From the NCBI RefSeq assembly GCF_026183675.1, contig NZ_JAPIVK010000005.1, positions 97,045 through 161,044 on the forward strand: a stretch of 64,000 nt of DNA. Direction: 5' to 3'. This document shows, in pieces, positions 7,887 to 19,388 of this stretch; the first letter of the stretch is position 1; every line of letters begins with the position of its first letter. A model generated the notes under the pieces. It was not told where the DNA came from. It did not search any database and saw only the letters and a list, made by a program, of their open reading frames with translations. The translations under genes and the position numbers were made by a program. Source of the stretch: Microbulbifer halophilus. GTDB lineage: Bacteria > Pseudomonadota > Gammaproteobacteria > Pseudomonadales > Cellvibrionaceae.

Positions 7887-9554
7887 TCAACTCCGCTCCA
7901 GCATCTCCCCGGCGTGGGCCAGGGACTGGGCGGTGGTTTCGCCGCCCAGCATACGCGCGATTTCCTCGCGGCGCTCGCTGTCTTTCAGCTCCCGCAGGGA
8001 GACGAACGCGGCCTCGCCGTCGCTGTGTTTTTCCACCAGGTACTGTTTGTGGGCCCGGGCTGCCACCTGTGCCAGGTGGGTGACGCAGATCACCTGTCCG
8101 GCGCGCTCGTTGCGGCGCTCGCCCAACTGGCGCAGCAGGCGACCGACCACATCGCCGGTGACGCCGCCGATGCCCACGTCCACCTCGTCGAACACCAGCG
8201 TCGGCGTGCGCGAGGTCTGTGCGGTGACCACCTGGATCGCCAGGCTGACCCGCGACAGCTCGCCGCCGGAGGCGATCTTGCCCAGCGGCCGCGGCGGCTG
8301 GCCGGGGTTGGTGGAAATCAGTATCTCCACTTCCTCCAGGCCACTGGCGCTGGGCTTCTCCTGCGGTTGCAGTGCCAGTTCCACCCGCGCGTGGGGCATG
8401 GCCAGATCCGAAAGCTGCGCGTTGACCGCCTCCGCCAGCTCCGCGGCGGCTTCTGTGCGCAGATCGCTCAGTTTGCCGGCGGTGGCGCGGAAGGTCTGTT
8501 CCAGCTTTTCGCACTCGGCCGCCAGGCGATCGAGGGTGTCCGGTGCGCCGATATCGTCCAGTTCCGACTGCAGTTGCTGTTGCAGATCCGCCAGTTCGTG
8601 GGGTTGCACCCGGTGCTTGCGCGCCGCCTGGTAGATGGCACTGAGGCGCTCCTCCACCTCGGCCAGGCGCTCCGGGTCCATCTCGAAGCGGTCGATATGG
8701 CGCGACAGGGTGCCGGCCGCCTCGTCCACCTGGATGCGCGCGCTGTCGAGCATCTGCGCCACCTCCGCCAGTGCCGGCGACTGCTCCGGCATCGCCGTCA
8801 GCAGTTGCAGTGCGCGGTGCAGGTGTTCGGCGATATCGCCCTCGCCACCGCTCAGCATCGCCGCCAGCTGGTAGCTGCCGCTGAGTATCTGGCCGGCGTT
8901 GGCCAGTTGGCGCTGCTCGCTCTCCAGTTCCTCGATCTCGCCGGGCTGCAGGTCCAGTTGTTCCAGTTCCTCCAACTGGTATTCCAGCAGGTCGCGGCGC
9001 GCCTGGGTTTCCTCGGCGCTGTCGGCCAGGGAGCGATAGCGGCGGTACTGGTCCCGCCAGGTCTTGAAATGGATGCGGGTCTCGGCGGCCAGCTCCTGGG
9101 CATGGGCGAACTCGTCCAGCAGGCGCCGGTGGGTGTCCTTTTTCAGCAGCGACTGGTGCTCGTGCTGGCTGTGGATATCGATCAGCTGCTCGCCCAGGGC
9201 GCGCAACTGCAGCAGTGTCACCGGCTGGCCGTTGATATAGGCCCGCGAGCGGCCGTCGGCGCCGATCACGCGCCGGAGGATGGCCTCGGGCCCGGCGTCC
9301 ATCTCCTGCTCCTCCAGCCAGGCCGCCGCCTCCGGATGGTCGCTGATATCGAAGGTGGCGTGGATGTCGGCGCGCTTGGCGCCGGCGCGCACGAGTTCGG
9401 CGTTGCCGCGGTCGCCCAGGGCCAGGCCCAGGGCGTCCAGGGTGATGGACTTGCCGGCGCCGGTCTCGCCGGTGAGGGCACTGGTGCCGGAACCGAACTC
9501 TAGCTCCAGCTGGTCCACCAGGGTGAACTGGCTGATCGACAGGTGCAGCAGCAT
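7887..9554 (-). CDS. recN: DNA repair protein RecN
   Basis: This 555-aa SMC-like ATPase starts with MLLHLSISQFTLVDQLELEF and has Walker A GETGAGKS at about residues 29-36. It has long coiled-coil segments in the middle and a C-terminal ABC signature/Walker B block: KIASGGELSRVSLAI, then TPTLVFDEVDVGIGG. RecN acts in double-strand break repair and chromosome cohesion. In E. coli it is LexA-controlled; I did not identify a clear SOS box upstream. The length is normal. The gene is divergent from grpE, a standard gammaproteobacterial arrangement. Confidence 0.96.
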   Translation of the reverse strand: MLLHLSISQFTLVDQLELEFGSGTSALTGETGAGKSITLDALGLALGDRGNAELVRAGAKRADIHATFDISDHPEAAAWLEEQEMDAGPEAILRRVIGADGRSRAYINGQPVTLLQLRALGEQLIDIHSQHEHQSLLKKDTHRRLLDEFAHAQELAAETRIHFKTWRDQYRRYRSLADSAEETQARRDLLEYQLEELEQLDLQPGEIEELESEQRQLANAGQILSGSYQLAAMLSGGEGDIAEHLHRALQLLTAMPEQSPALAEVAQMLDSARIQVDEAAGTLSRHIDRFEMDPERLAEVEERLSAIYQAARKHRVQPHELADLQQQLQSELDDIGAPDTLDRLAAECEKLEQTFRATAGKLSDLRTEAAAELAEAVNAQLSDLAMPHARVELALQPQEKPSASGLEEVEILISTNPGQPPRPLGKIASGGELSRVSLAIQVVTAQTSRTPTLVFDEVDVGIGGVTGDVVGRLLRQLGERRNERAGQVICVTHLAQVAARAHKQYLVEKHSDGEAAFVSLRELKDSERREEIARMLGGETTAQSLAHAGEMLERS

Positions 9555-9684
9555 AGCAATCGTGGCCGTTGTTATTGGGTCAGGTTTCGGGGTTCAGTTT
9601 CGGCGGCCGGGGCATTCCCGGCGCTCGAATCAGTGTTTATTTATACAGTAATCCCGTGGGGTTAGCCAGCCGGGCGGGGCGACA

Positions 9685-9849
9685 CTAGTGTGGTGTAACG
9701 TACTAAATGCACTTATCAGAGCCCCCCAAATCGTCCACAGCGGCGTTGCCGCTCTTGCAAATGGAACCACCATTCCCTGCGAGCGGCGCCTTGCTGTGAA
9801 CAATTTGGGGGGCTCTGATAAGTGCATTTAGTACGTTACACCACACTAG
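9685..9849. mobile_element. 165-bp MITE-like palindromic element
   Basis: Perfect 47-bp terminal inverted repeats lie at 9685-9731 and 9803-9849. They begin CTAGTGTGGTGTAACGTACT and reach the block AGAGCCCCCCAAAT. Pairing continues imperfectly inward for another 30 bp. Both ends are CTAG, which could be part of the repeat or a target duplication. There is no coding capacity, as expected for a non-autonomous miniature element. It sits in the recN/grpE gap, 75 bp from the grpE heat-shock promoter. Confidence 0.75.
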
Positions 9850-9924
9850 CCTGCCCAGAGGCTGCGCCGCCGCCGCGGCAGCGGGCTCTTCGCGGACCCA
9901 ATCGGTTCCGCGGCGAAAAGTCCA

Positions 9925-9953
9925 CTTGAACTGTGGGGGTGGGGCCCCATATA
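9925..9953 (+). promoter_or_regulatory. Sigma-32 heat-shock promoter of grpE
   Basis: CTTGAA (9925-9930), a 14-bp spacer and CCCCATATA (9945-9953) match the RpoH consensus CTTGAA-N13-15-CCCCATNTA almost exactly. It lies 65 bp upstream of the grpE GTG. Confidence 0.85.
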
Positions 9954-10018
9954 GGTTGGCAGTGCCCGCCCGACGGGCAATTTTGTTGAAACTGACAGTC
10001 GACGCGACGGAGAAAGCA

Positions 10019-10669
10019 GTGGCCAAAGAGCGCAGCGAAGAAGATCAGATAGAAGAGCCCTCAGTTGGGGGGGAAGAGCCCGAGGCACTGACCGAAGAGG
10101 CAGCCGCAACCGAGGAGGAGGCCTCCGCGGAAGTCGAGGAGCCGACCGAAGAGGAACAGCACCAGGCCGAGGAAGCCCTGCACGCTGAGGACGAAAGCTC
10201 CGACGCACTGCACGAAGAGATCGTCAAGCTGCAGGAACAGCTGTCGATCCAGAAAGACCTGGCCATGCGCGCCCAGGCCGAGGCGCAGAACGCCCGCCAC
10301 CGCGCGCAGCAGGATGTGGAAAAGGCGCACAAGTTCGGTGTGGAGAAGCTGCTGCAGGACCTGCTGCCGGTGGTGGACAACCTGGAGCGGGCGCTGTCCA
10401 CCATCGACACCGACGATGAGGCCAACAAGGCGATTGTCGAGGGTATCGAGCTGACCCACAAGTCTTTCGTGGACACCCTGGCGAAATACTCGGTGGAGGC
10501 CGTGGACCCGGCCGGCGAACCCTTCGACCCGGAGCTGCACCAGGCCATGACCCAGGTGCCCAACGGCGATGTGGAGCCGAACACGGTGCTGGAAGTGTTC
10601 CAGAAGGGCTACCGCCTGCACGGCCGCCTGGTGCGCCCGGCGATGGTGGTGGTCAGCAAGGCACCCTAG
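10019..10669 (+). CDS. grpE: Nucleotide exchange factor GrpE
   Basis: The GTG at 10019 has the Shine-Dalgarno GGAGA eight bases upstream and gives a 216-aa protein; longer in-frame starts would lie inside the sigma-32 promoter. Residues 1-65 are extremely acidic (runs of Glu). A long helix follows ([20 protein letters not shown]), then the GrpE core [34 protein letters not shown] and the C-terminal [20 protein letters not shown]. The dimer releases ADP from DnaK and acts as a thermosensor. A GC hairpin separates it from dnaK, which has its own heat-shock promoter. Confidence 0.95.
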   Translation: MAKERSEEDQIEEPSVGGEEPEALTEEAAATEEEASAEVEEPTEEEQHQAEEALHAEDESSDALHEEIVKLQEQLSIQKDLAMRAQAEAQNARHRAQQDVEKAHKFGVEKLLQDLLPVVDNLERALSTIDTDDEANKAIVEGIELTHKSFVDTLAKYSVEAVDPAGEPFDPELHQAMTQVPNGDVEPNTVLEVFQKGYRLHGRLVRPAMVVVSKAP

Positions 10670-10695
10670 GGATCTGCACTGAAGTGTGAAGACCG

Positions 10696-10724
10696 GGAGG
10701 CGGATCGCTTTCCGGTCCGCCTCC
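10696..10724 (+). other. GC-rich hairpin between grpE and dnaK
   Basis: GGAGGCGGA and TCCGCCTCC form a 9-bp stem with an 11-nt loop, 27 bp after grpE. No T tract follows, so it is more likely a processing or weak attenuation structure than a full terminator. Confidence 0.5.
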
Positions 10725-10765
10725 TGCATCTCGACAAGAGTTCCGGAGGATCGGGCAAAAAGCCC

Positions 10766-10794
10766 CTTGAAATTGTAAGGCCGGCACCAATATA
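10766..10794 (+). promoter_or_regulatory. Sigma-32 heat-shock promoter of dnaK
   Basis: CCCCTTGAA (CTTGAA at 10766-10771), a 14-bp spacer and ACCAATATA (10786-10794) match RpoH promoters, with an extended C-rich -35 block. The dnaK ATG lies 78 bp downstream. Confidence 0.75.
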
Positions 10795-10871
10795 GCTGGC
10801 ATCACCGAATGCAAACGCGCAGCGGGCCCGCTCGACGCGGTCGGCGCGCAACAAAAGCGAGGATTCTACAG

Positions 10872-12812
<1,941 letters not shown>

Positions 12813-12837
12813 AAGGTAAGCGTCAGCTTACTCCTCT

Positions 12838-12898
12838 TATGTAGGGGCTTGCCTCGCAGGCAAAAAAACAAAGCTGCATGCAGGGCAGGCTCCTACAA
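12838..12898. repeat. Imperfect REP-like repeat between dnaK and dnaJ
   Basis: TGTAGGGGCTTGCCTCGCAGGC and CAGGGCAGGCTCCTACA form an imperfect inverted pair around an A-rich centre. It resembles the cleaner GTAGGAGCCTGCTTGCAGGC hairpin at 63498-63548. A second GC hairpin (GGCGCG...CGCGCC) lies at about 12910-12945. Confidence 0.45.
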
Positions 12899-12987
12899 AT
12901 AGCTCGCAAGGCGCGACGGCAATTCTGCGGAAAAGCCGCCGCGCCTTACGCCGTTAAGAAGTGCCGTCAAAAAAGAACACTCCTGAT

Positions 12988-14112
12988 ATGTCCAAGCGCG
13001 ATTATTACGAAGTCCTCGGTGTCGACCGGGACGCTTCGGAAAAAGACCTCAAGAGAGCCTACCGCCGGGTGGCGATGAAGTACCACCCGGACCGCAATCC
13101 CGACGACGTCGAGGCGGAAAACAAATTCAAGGAGGCCAGCGAGGCCTACGAGATCCTGTCCGACCCGCAGAAAAAGGCGGCCTACGACCAGTTCGGCCAC
13201 GCCGGCGTGGACGGCCAGATGGGCGGCGGCGGTGCCGGAGCCGGCGGCTTCGGCGGTTTCTCCGATATCTTCGGCGACGTGTTCGGCGATATTTTCGGCG
13301 GCGGGGGTGGCCGCCGCGGCCCGGCGCGGGGTTCCGATCTGCGCTACGACCTGGAACTGGACCTGGAAGACGCGGTGCGCGGTACCAACGTGAAGATCCG
13401 TGTGCCCACCCTGGCGGCCTGCAATACCTGCGACGGCTCCGGCGCCAAGCCGGGTTCGCAGCCGCAGACCTGTGGCACCTGTGGTGGTATCGGTCAGGTG
13501 CGCATGCAGCAGGGTTTCTTCTCGGTGCAGCAGACCTGCCCGAATTGCCGCGGGCGCGGCAACATCATCACCGACCCCTGCGGTAGCTGCCACGGCCGCG
13601 GCCGCGTGGAAGAGGCCAAGACCCTGTCGGTCAAGGTACCGCCGGGCGTGGACACCGGCGACCGCATCCGCCTTTCCGGCGAGGGCGAGGCGGGGCCGGA
13701 CGGCGGCCCGCCCGGGGACCTGTACGTGCAGGTGGTGGTCAAGGAGCACGAGTTGTTCCAGCGCGATGGCCGGAACCTCTACTGCGAGGTGCCCATCAGC
13801 TTCGCCACTGCCGCGCTGGGCGGCGAGCTGGAAGTACCGACCCTGGACAACAAGGTCAAACTGAAGATTCCCGCCGAGAGCCAGACCGGCAAACTCTTCC
13901 GCCTGCGCGGCAAGGGCGTCACCCCGGTGCGCGGCGGCCCCCCCGGCGACCTGCTGTGCCGCGTGGTGGTGGAAACGCCCGTGCATCTGACCAGCAGGCA
14001 GAAAGAGCTGCTGGAAGAGTTCTCCAATACCCTCAGCGAAAAGAAAAACTCACCGCGCCAGACCGGCTGGTTTGAAGGGGTGAAGAATTTCTTCGGGGAT
14101 ATGAAGTTGTAA
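12988..14112 (+). CDS. dnaJ: Co-chaperone DnaJ (Hsp40)
   Basis: The start at ATG 12988 gives [20 protein letters not shown] and 374 aa, the normal length. Domain order: J domain with the HPD motif (KYHPDRNP, near residues 32-36); Gly/Phe-rich linker (residues 75-115); four CxxCxGxG zinc-finger repeats ([32 protein letters not shown]); C-terminal client-binding domains with [19 protein letters not shown]. DnaJ delivers clients to DnaK and stimulates its ATPase. The gap to dnaK is 175 bp and contains repeats, and I see no third sigma-32 site, so it may depend on dnaK read-through. Confidence 0.97.
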   Translation: MSKRDYYEVLGVDRDASEKDLKRAYRRVAMKYHPDRNPDDVEAENKFKEASEAYEILSDPQKKAAYDQFGHAGVDGQMGGGGAGAGGFGGFSDIFGDVFGDIFGGGGGRRGPARGSDLRYDLELDLEDAVRGTNVKIRVPTLAACNTCDGSGAKPGSQPQTCGTCGGIGQVRMQQGFFSVQQTCPNCRGRGNIITDPCGSCHGRGRVEEAKTLSVKVPPGVDTGDRIRLSGEGEAGPDGGPPGDLYVQVVVKEHELFQRDGRNLYCEVPISFATAALGGELEVPTLDNKVKLKIPAESQTGKLFRLRGKGVTPVRGGPPGDLLCRVVVETPVHLTSRQKELLEEFSNTLSEKKNSPRQTGWFEGVKNFFGDMKL

Positions 14113-14140
14113 GTTTGGGACTCGGAACCCGAAAAGAAAG

Positions 14141-14274
14141 CTCCCCTCTCTCTAACCCTCTCCCAGCGGGAGAGGGGACTGGCACGGGGTCGAACGAGGC
14201 CTCGCAGGCCGATCCACCCCCGCCGCTTCCGACTAAGCTCCCCTCTCCCACCGGGAGAGGGGCCGGGGGAGAGG
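14141..14274. repeat. REP-like CTCCCCTCTCCC/GGGAGAGGGG hairpin pair, copy 1
   Basis: Two hairpins of the CTCCCCTCTCCC...GGGAGAGGGG type at 14141-14187 and 14237-14274, the second followed by CCGGGGGAGAGGG. The same paired layout recurs at 36302-36461 and a single copy at 48922-48960. The rest of the 376-bp dnaJ-dapB gap shows no gene. Confidence 0.75.
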
Positions 14275-14413
14275 GACCCGCCGCGCCCCGGAACCCGGAC
14301 GCCCCACCAGTCCAGCCCGCATTGCATCGCCAGCCACCTCTGCTTGAATTGTCCCAGTTGTGCGTTTTCCATGGCCGCGGCCCGGCGGGTTTATTGCTGT
14401 TCGCGCCGTGTAA

Positions 14414-15310
<897 letters not shown>

Positions 15311-15403
15311 TTCTGCCCGGTGGGAGCCCGCCCCGGATCGCGTCCGGGTCGGGCCCTGCCGGAGGACCGGGACGCAAAATCTCCACGAGCAAGGGAAGCG
15401 AAA

Positions 15404-16804
15404 TTGGAAAACAAACTGATTGTCGGCAGTGAAGAGTGGTGCGGCCTGCCCTCCCTGGGGGTGCCCGCGATCAAGGCGCGAGTGGACTCGGGAGCCAAGA
15501 CCTCCTCGCTGCACGCCTATAACATCCACACCTTCAAACGCGACGGCGAAGCCTGGGTCAGCTTTGAGGCGCATCCCCTGCAGCACCAGCGCCGGCCGAC
15601 GGTGCGCTGCGAAGCCAAACTGCTGGACAAGCGCACCGTGCGCAGCTCTTCCGGCGAGAGCGAGCGGCGCCCGGTGATCCGCACGGGACTGTCCATCGGC
15701 GGCAGCGTCTGGGATATCGAGCTGACCCTGACCAACCGCGACACCATGGGCTACCGCATGCTGCTGGGACGCGAGGCGATGCTGGGGCGCATGATGGTGG
15801 ATCCGTCGGAGACTTTCTGTCTCGGCGATGTGCGCCCCAGTGAGCTGGAAGAGTATTACCGCGACGAGCACCATATGGCCGGTACCGGCCTGCGCATCGG
15901 GCTGCTGGCTTCCAACCCGGACCTGTACAGCAACCAGCGCATCATGGAAGCGGGGGCCGAGCGGGGACACCGCATGAGCTTCCTGGATATCCGCCAGTGT
16001 TATATGAAACTGGATGCCAACGATCCGGAAGTGCACTATCGCGACGGGCGTATCCTCAACAACCTGGATGCGGTGATTCCGCGCATCCGCCCCAGCCAGA
16101 CCTTCTACGGCTGTGCCCTGACGCGCCACTTCGAGAGTATCAGCGTGTTCGCGCTGAACGGCTCCTCTTCCATCAGCCAGTCGCGGGACAAGCTGTTCTC
16201 CCTGCAGTTGCTGCAGCAGGCCGGGCTGAATATCCCCACCTCCGGTTTCGCCAACTCGCCGGTGGACACCAACGAACTGATCGAGATGGTCGGCGGCGCG
16301 CCGCTGATTGTGAAGCTGCTCGAGGGCACCCAGGGTCGGGGCGTGGTGCTGGCGGAGACGCGCAAGGCCGCGGAGTCGGTGATCAACGCCTTCAAGGCTC
16401 TGAAGGCCAACCTGCTGGTGCAGGAATTCATCCGCGAGGCGGAGGGCAAGGACCTGCGCCTGTTCGTGATCGAGGGCAAGGTGGTGGCCTCGATCCAGCG
16501 CGAAGCCGCGCCGGGTGAGTTCCGCGCCAATATCCACCAGGGCGGCACCGCGTCCGTGGTCAAGGTGACGCCGGACGAGAAGCGCCTGGCGGTCAAGGCG
16601 GCCAAGGCGCTGGGGCTCAAGGTGGCCGGTGTCGATATCATCCGCTCGAAGAAGGGGCCGCTGTTGCTGGAGGTCAACTCCTCGCCGGGCCTCGAGGGCA
16701 TAGAGAGCGCCACCCGCAAGGATGTGGCGGGCTCCATGATCGCGTCGATCGAGAAGGCGCTGAAATGGCGCCCCGCCGCCAACAACGGCGCCGCGGATCG
16801 CTGA
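15404..16804 (+). CDS. rimK: RimB-like retropepsin domain fused to RimK-like ATP-grasp ligase
   Basis: The best start is TTG 15404, preceded by AAGGGAA at 7 nt, giving 466 aa. Residues 1-150 match the family annotated 'putative ATP-dependent zinc protease' (RimB), with the retropepsin-like motif RVDSGAKTSSLHA at about residue 22 and GYRMLLGREAM near residue 120. From about residue 165 it becomes RimK-like: RIGLLASNPDLYSNQRIMEA, SVFALNGSSSISQSRDKL, ATP-grasp blocks VKLLEGTQGRGV and LLVQEFI, and metal-binding LLLEVNSSPGLEGIE. RimK adds glutamates to ribosomal protein S6 or other acceptors; RimB-like proteins can trim such tails. A fused pair may carry out both directions, but substrates here are unknown. 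The repeat-rich gap after it is described separately. Confidence 0.87.
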   Translation: MENKLIVGSEEWCGLPSLGVPAIKARVDSGAKTSSLHAYNIHTFKRDGEAWVSFEAHPLQHQRRPTVRCEAKLLDKRTVRSSSGESERRPVIRTGLSIGGSVWDIELTLTNRDTMGYRMLLGREAMLGRMMVDPSETFCLGDVRPSELEEYYRDEHHMAGTGLRIGLLASNPDLYSNQRIMEAGAERGHRMSFLDIRQCYMKLDANDPEVHYRDGRILNNLDAVIPRIRPSQTFYGCALTRHFESISVFALNGSSSISQSRDKLFSLQLLQQAGLNIPTSGFANSPVDTNELIEMVGGAPLIVKLLEGTQGRGVVLAETRKAAESVINAFKALKANLLVQEFIREAEGKDLRLFVIEGKVVASIQREAAPGEFRANIHQGGTASVVKVTPDEKRLAVKAAKALGLKVAGVDIIRSKKGPLLLEVNSSPGLEGIESATRKDVAGSMIASIEKALKWRPAANNGAADR

Positions 16805-17030
16805 AATCCCCGCAATGAAGGTAACCGCCTGCACAACCGGCCCCTGCGGCCGTGGCGAAGCCATATCCCCGCGACTAATCTTTTCTTTGGTGGGCCGCAG
16901 CGGCGTTCCGGCGCGGCTTTCCGCGCAGGTTTGATCGGAACGACTGGTCGCCAGGAACGGCGAGCGGGCAGTGCCATCGGCGACGACTGCCCCGGTGGCC
17001 AGATGGTGAGAACCATAGGGCTATTATGAT

Positions 17031-17218
17031 CTCAAGTTTCGGGGGTCGGGCCGGAGGTGCCGGGTGGCGCGGCCCTTTGCGGGACACGAGCTAGGCGCCC
17101 CCCAGCAAGTACGTCCCTGTAAGCTCTAATCGACTTCCCTGTCTCACAAGGTCCCGCAAAGGGCCGCGCCACCCGGCTCTGTGCCAATTTTCAAGGATTC
17201 TCAACTCCGAAACTTGAG
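17031..17218. repeat. Core-conserved palindromic element, copy 1 (upstream of yfiR-like gene)
   Basis: Perfect 27-bp inverted arms lie at 17059-17085 and 17151-17177, beginning GCCGGGTGGCGCGGCCCTTT. They enclose a 65-nt core starting ACGAGCTAGGCGCCCCCC and containing two TCCCT motifs. A further outer pair CTCAAGTTTCGG (17031-17042) and CCGAAACTTGAG (17207-17218) extends the palindrome to the start codon of the next gene. The core is shared in length and key blocks with 29874-29998, but the arms are unrelated. Upstream 16805-17030 shows no gene. Confidence 0.8.
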
Positions 17219-17220
17219 TT

Positions 17221-17808
17221 ATGATGAAGCGCCGATTCCCCAGCTTTCTGACCCTGCCCGGCCTGCTCTCCGGGCCTCTGGCGGTGTTGCTGCTGGTGGC
17301 GCTGGCCCCCGGTGCACAGGCCGTCGGCCAGCTGTCCGATTCTGCCGCCGGCCGTCAGGTCATGGTCGACTACATCGTGCATTTCGCCCACCACCTGCAG
17401 TGGCCTATCGAGGTCTTTTCCGGTGCCGATGCCCCGTTTCGTATCTGCGTGATGGGCGGCGAGGCGCTGCTCGAGCCCCTGGCCGAGCGCCTCGACCGGC
17501 ACCGGGTGAAGGACCGCTGGGTCGAACTCGAAAGCGTCAACGACGGTGAGACGATGCGCGCGCGCAGCTGCCAGATAATCGTGTTCGGCGCCATGAAGCG
17601 GTCGGAACTGCTGGAGGCGGTGGGTGCGCTGGAGTTTTTCCCCGTCCTGACCGTGAGCGATGCCGACCGCTTTGTCGCCACCGGCGGCATGGTGGAGTTC
17701 GCCGGCAGCGGTGCCAATGTCGCCCTGCAACTGAACAAGACGATGCTCGAGCGCGCCGACCTGAAAATCGGCAGCAGCCTCTTCCGCCTGAGCCGGGAGG
17801 TGGATTGA
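17221..17808 (+). CDS. YfiR family (DUF4154) periplasmic protein
   Basis: This 195-aa precursor has an N-terminal signal peptide (Arg-rich start, hydrophobic stretch about residues 12-34, AQA cleavage site). The mature part matches DUF4154/YfiR: VDYIVHFAHHLQWP, APFRICVMGGEALLEPL, SCQIIVFGAM, FFPVLTVSDADRFVATGGMV, and ADLKIGSSLFRLSREVD. In Pseudomonas, YfiR is the periplasmic repressor of the diguanylate cyclase YfiN. No cyclase or YfiB gene is adjacent here, so the partner is unknown. The start codon lies 2 nt from the outer arm of a large palindrome, and no clear free Shine-Dalgarno is seen. Confidence 0.8.
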   Translation: MMKRRFPSFLTLPGLLSGPLAVLLLVALAPGAQAVGQLSDSAAGRQVMVDYIVHFAHHLQWPIEVFSGADAPFRICVMGGEALLEPLAERLDRHRVKDRWVELESVNDGETMRARSCQIIVFGAMKRSELLEAVGALEFFPVLTVSDADRFVATGGMVEFAGSGANVALQLNKTMLERADLKIGSSLFRLSREVD

Positions 17809-17920
17809 ATGCGGAGTGCGGAATAGCCCGGGCTTCGGGGCGACCGGGTCGGCGGGCGCTCGCGGCAGGCGCTGCAGATACTTTCCCCACAGCCCTGTTC
17901 CGCTCCGCATTCAAAAGAAC

Positions 17921-17949
17921 TGGCACAAGCCGGCGGATTCGCGTAGAAT
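17921..17949 (+). promoter_or_regulatory. Possible sigma-70 promoter for the carA leader
   Basis: TGGCAC (17921-17926), a 17-bp spacer and TAGAAT (17944-17949). The -10 is good and the -35 weak. It would drive the leader with a terminator-like hairpin at 18038-18077. Confidence 0.35.
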
Positions 17950-18023
17950 CTGCGCCCGGTTTGGGTCGGCCCCGCGGCCCGTCAACGCCGGCGGCAATCG
18001 CCGGCCACAGAGTGAGAGCCGCG

Positions 18024-18080
18024 CGTGAATAACCGAAAAGAGCGAGATGGAGCCGTGGAGTTTCATCTCGCTTTTTTATA
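18024..18080 (+). promoter_or_regulatory. carA leader: short reading frame overlapping an intrinsic terminator
   Basis: AGCGAGATG and CATCTCGCT form a 9-bp stem around GAGCCGTGGAGTTT and are followed by TTTTTTAT, a good intrinsic terminator about 150 bp before carA. A GTG at 18024 with GAGAG upstream opens an 18-codon frame (NNRKERDGAVEFHLAFL) that ends at TAG 18078-18080, right at the T tract. This is the layout of an attenuator, but it could simply terminate upstream transcription. The frame has no obvious regulatory codon run. Confidence 0.5.
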
Positions 18081-18227
18081 GGGCGAGCAAGTGCGCCCTG
18101 GCCGTTGGGCGGCTCTCGCCGCGCCGAGCCGCTCCCGGCGGTTTGGATGCAATTGGAGCCCGCAAAATCCGCCCGCTAGCGACTGGAGATCAATTTGACT
18201 AAGACTGTCCCCACGCCGGAGTCCTCG

Positions 18228-19379
18228 ATGTCCCACGACTTTATGCAGAGTACAACCCCGGCCCTGCTGGTGCTGGCAGATGGCAGTGTTTTTGAGGGGT
18301 GCGCGATCGGTGCCCACGGCAGTGCCATCGGCGAAGTGGTCTTCAATACTTCGATGACCGGCTACCAGGAAATCCTCACCGATCCCTCCTACGCCCGACA
18401 GATCGTCACGCTCACCTATCCCCATATCGGCAACACCGGTACCAATACGGAGGACGAGGAGTGCGCAGATATCTGGGCCGCCGGACTGGTGATCCGCGAC
18501 CTGCCACTGCTGGCCAGCAGCTTTCGCAAGGAGCAGTCGCTGGACGACTACCTGCGTGCGCGCAACGTGGTGGGTATCGCCGATATCGACACCCGCCGCC
18601 TGACCCGCCTGCTGCGGGACAAGGGCGCCCAGAGCGGCTGCATCGTTGCCGGAGAAAACATAGATCGCGAGGCAGCGCTTGCCAGAGCGAAGGAATTCGC
18701 CGGCCTGAAAGGGATGGACCTGGCGAAGGTCGTCTCCACCGAAAAGAGCTACCCCTTCAACGAGGGTACCTGGGTACTGGGGCAGGGCTACCGGCCGGCG
18801 CCGGCGGAACAGCCCTTCAGGGTGGTGGCCTACGACTACGGCGTAAAGCGCAACATCCTGCGCATGCTGGTGGACCGTGGCTGCGAAATCACCGTGGTGC
18901 CGGCGGAGACCCCGGCGGCCGAAGTGCTGGCGATGAATCCGGACGGTATCTTCCTGTCCAACGGCCCCGGCGACCCCGAGCCCTGCGATTACGCGATCGA
19001 GGCGATCAAAACCTTTATCGACAGGGGCATTCCCACCTACGGCATCTGCCTGGGCCACCAGTTGCTGGGCCTGGCGGTGGGCGGGCGCTCGATGAAAATG
19101 AAGTTCGGCCACCACGGCGGCAACCACCCGGTTCAGGACCTGGACAGCGGCAAGGTAATGATCACCGCCCAGAACCATGGCTTTGCGGTGGATGCGGATA
19201 CGCTGCCGGACAATATCGAGGTGACCCACAAATCCCTGTTCGACGGCACGCTGCAGGGCATCCGTGTGAAAGACAAGCCGGTCTTCAGCTTCCAGGGTCA
19301 CCCGGAAGCCAGCCCGGGCCCGCACGATGTGGCGCCGTTGTTCGACCAGTTTGTCGAAATGATGCAGGCGCGCCGCTGA
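18228..19379 (+). CDS. carA: Carbamoyl-phosphate synthase small subunit (glutaminase)
   Basis: The ATG at 18228 has GGAG 6 nt upstream and gives 383 aa. A TTG at 18195, also with GGAG, would add 11 residues and is a real alternative. CarA N-domain: [13 protein letters not shown] and [20 protein letters not shown]. Class I glutaminase domain: [11 protein letters not shown], the nucleophile Cys in [16 protein letters not shown], and the His/Glu pair in [14 protein letters not shown]. It supplies ammonia from glutamine to CarB for carbamoyl phosphate, used for arginine and pyrimidines. It is followed by carB after 135 bp containing a REP-like hairpin. Confidence 0.97.
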   Translation: MSHDFMQSTTPALLVLADGSVFEGCAIGAHGSAIGEVVFNTSMTGYQEILTDPSYARQIVTLTYPHIGNTGTNTEDEECADIWAAGLVIRDLPLLASSFRKEQSLDDYLRARNVVGIADIDTRRLTRLLRDKGAQSGCIVAGENIDREAALARAKEFAGLKGMDLAKVVSTEKSYPFNEGTWVLGQGYRPAPAEQPFRVVAYDYGVKRNILRMLVDRGCEITVVPAETPAAEVLAMNPDGIFLSNGPGDPEPCDYAIEAIKTFIDRGIPTYGICLGHQLLGLAVGGRSMKMKFGHHGGNHPVQDLDSGKVMITAQNHGFAVDADTLPDNIEVTHKSLFDGTLQGIRVKDKPVFSFQGHPEASPGPHDVAPLFDQFVEMMQARR

Positions 19380-19388
19380 GTGTGATCT

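Noticed and set aside
7914..9503. A 529-codon open frame on the plus strand
   Set aside because: It is antisense to recN, whose motifs (GETGAGKS, SGGELSR) are unmistakable. The antisense product is a low-complexity Gly/Ala/Leu/Gln-rich sequence typical of high-GC shadow frames.
9630..9827. Small frame within the recN/grpE gap
   Set aside because: It lies mostly in the palindromic MITE-like element and lacks a ribosome site; no coding signal remains.
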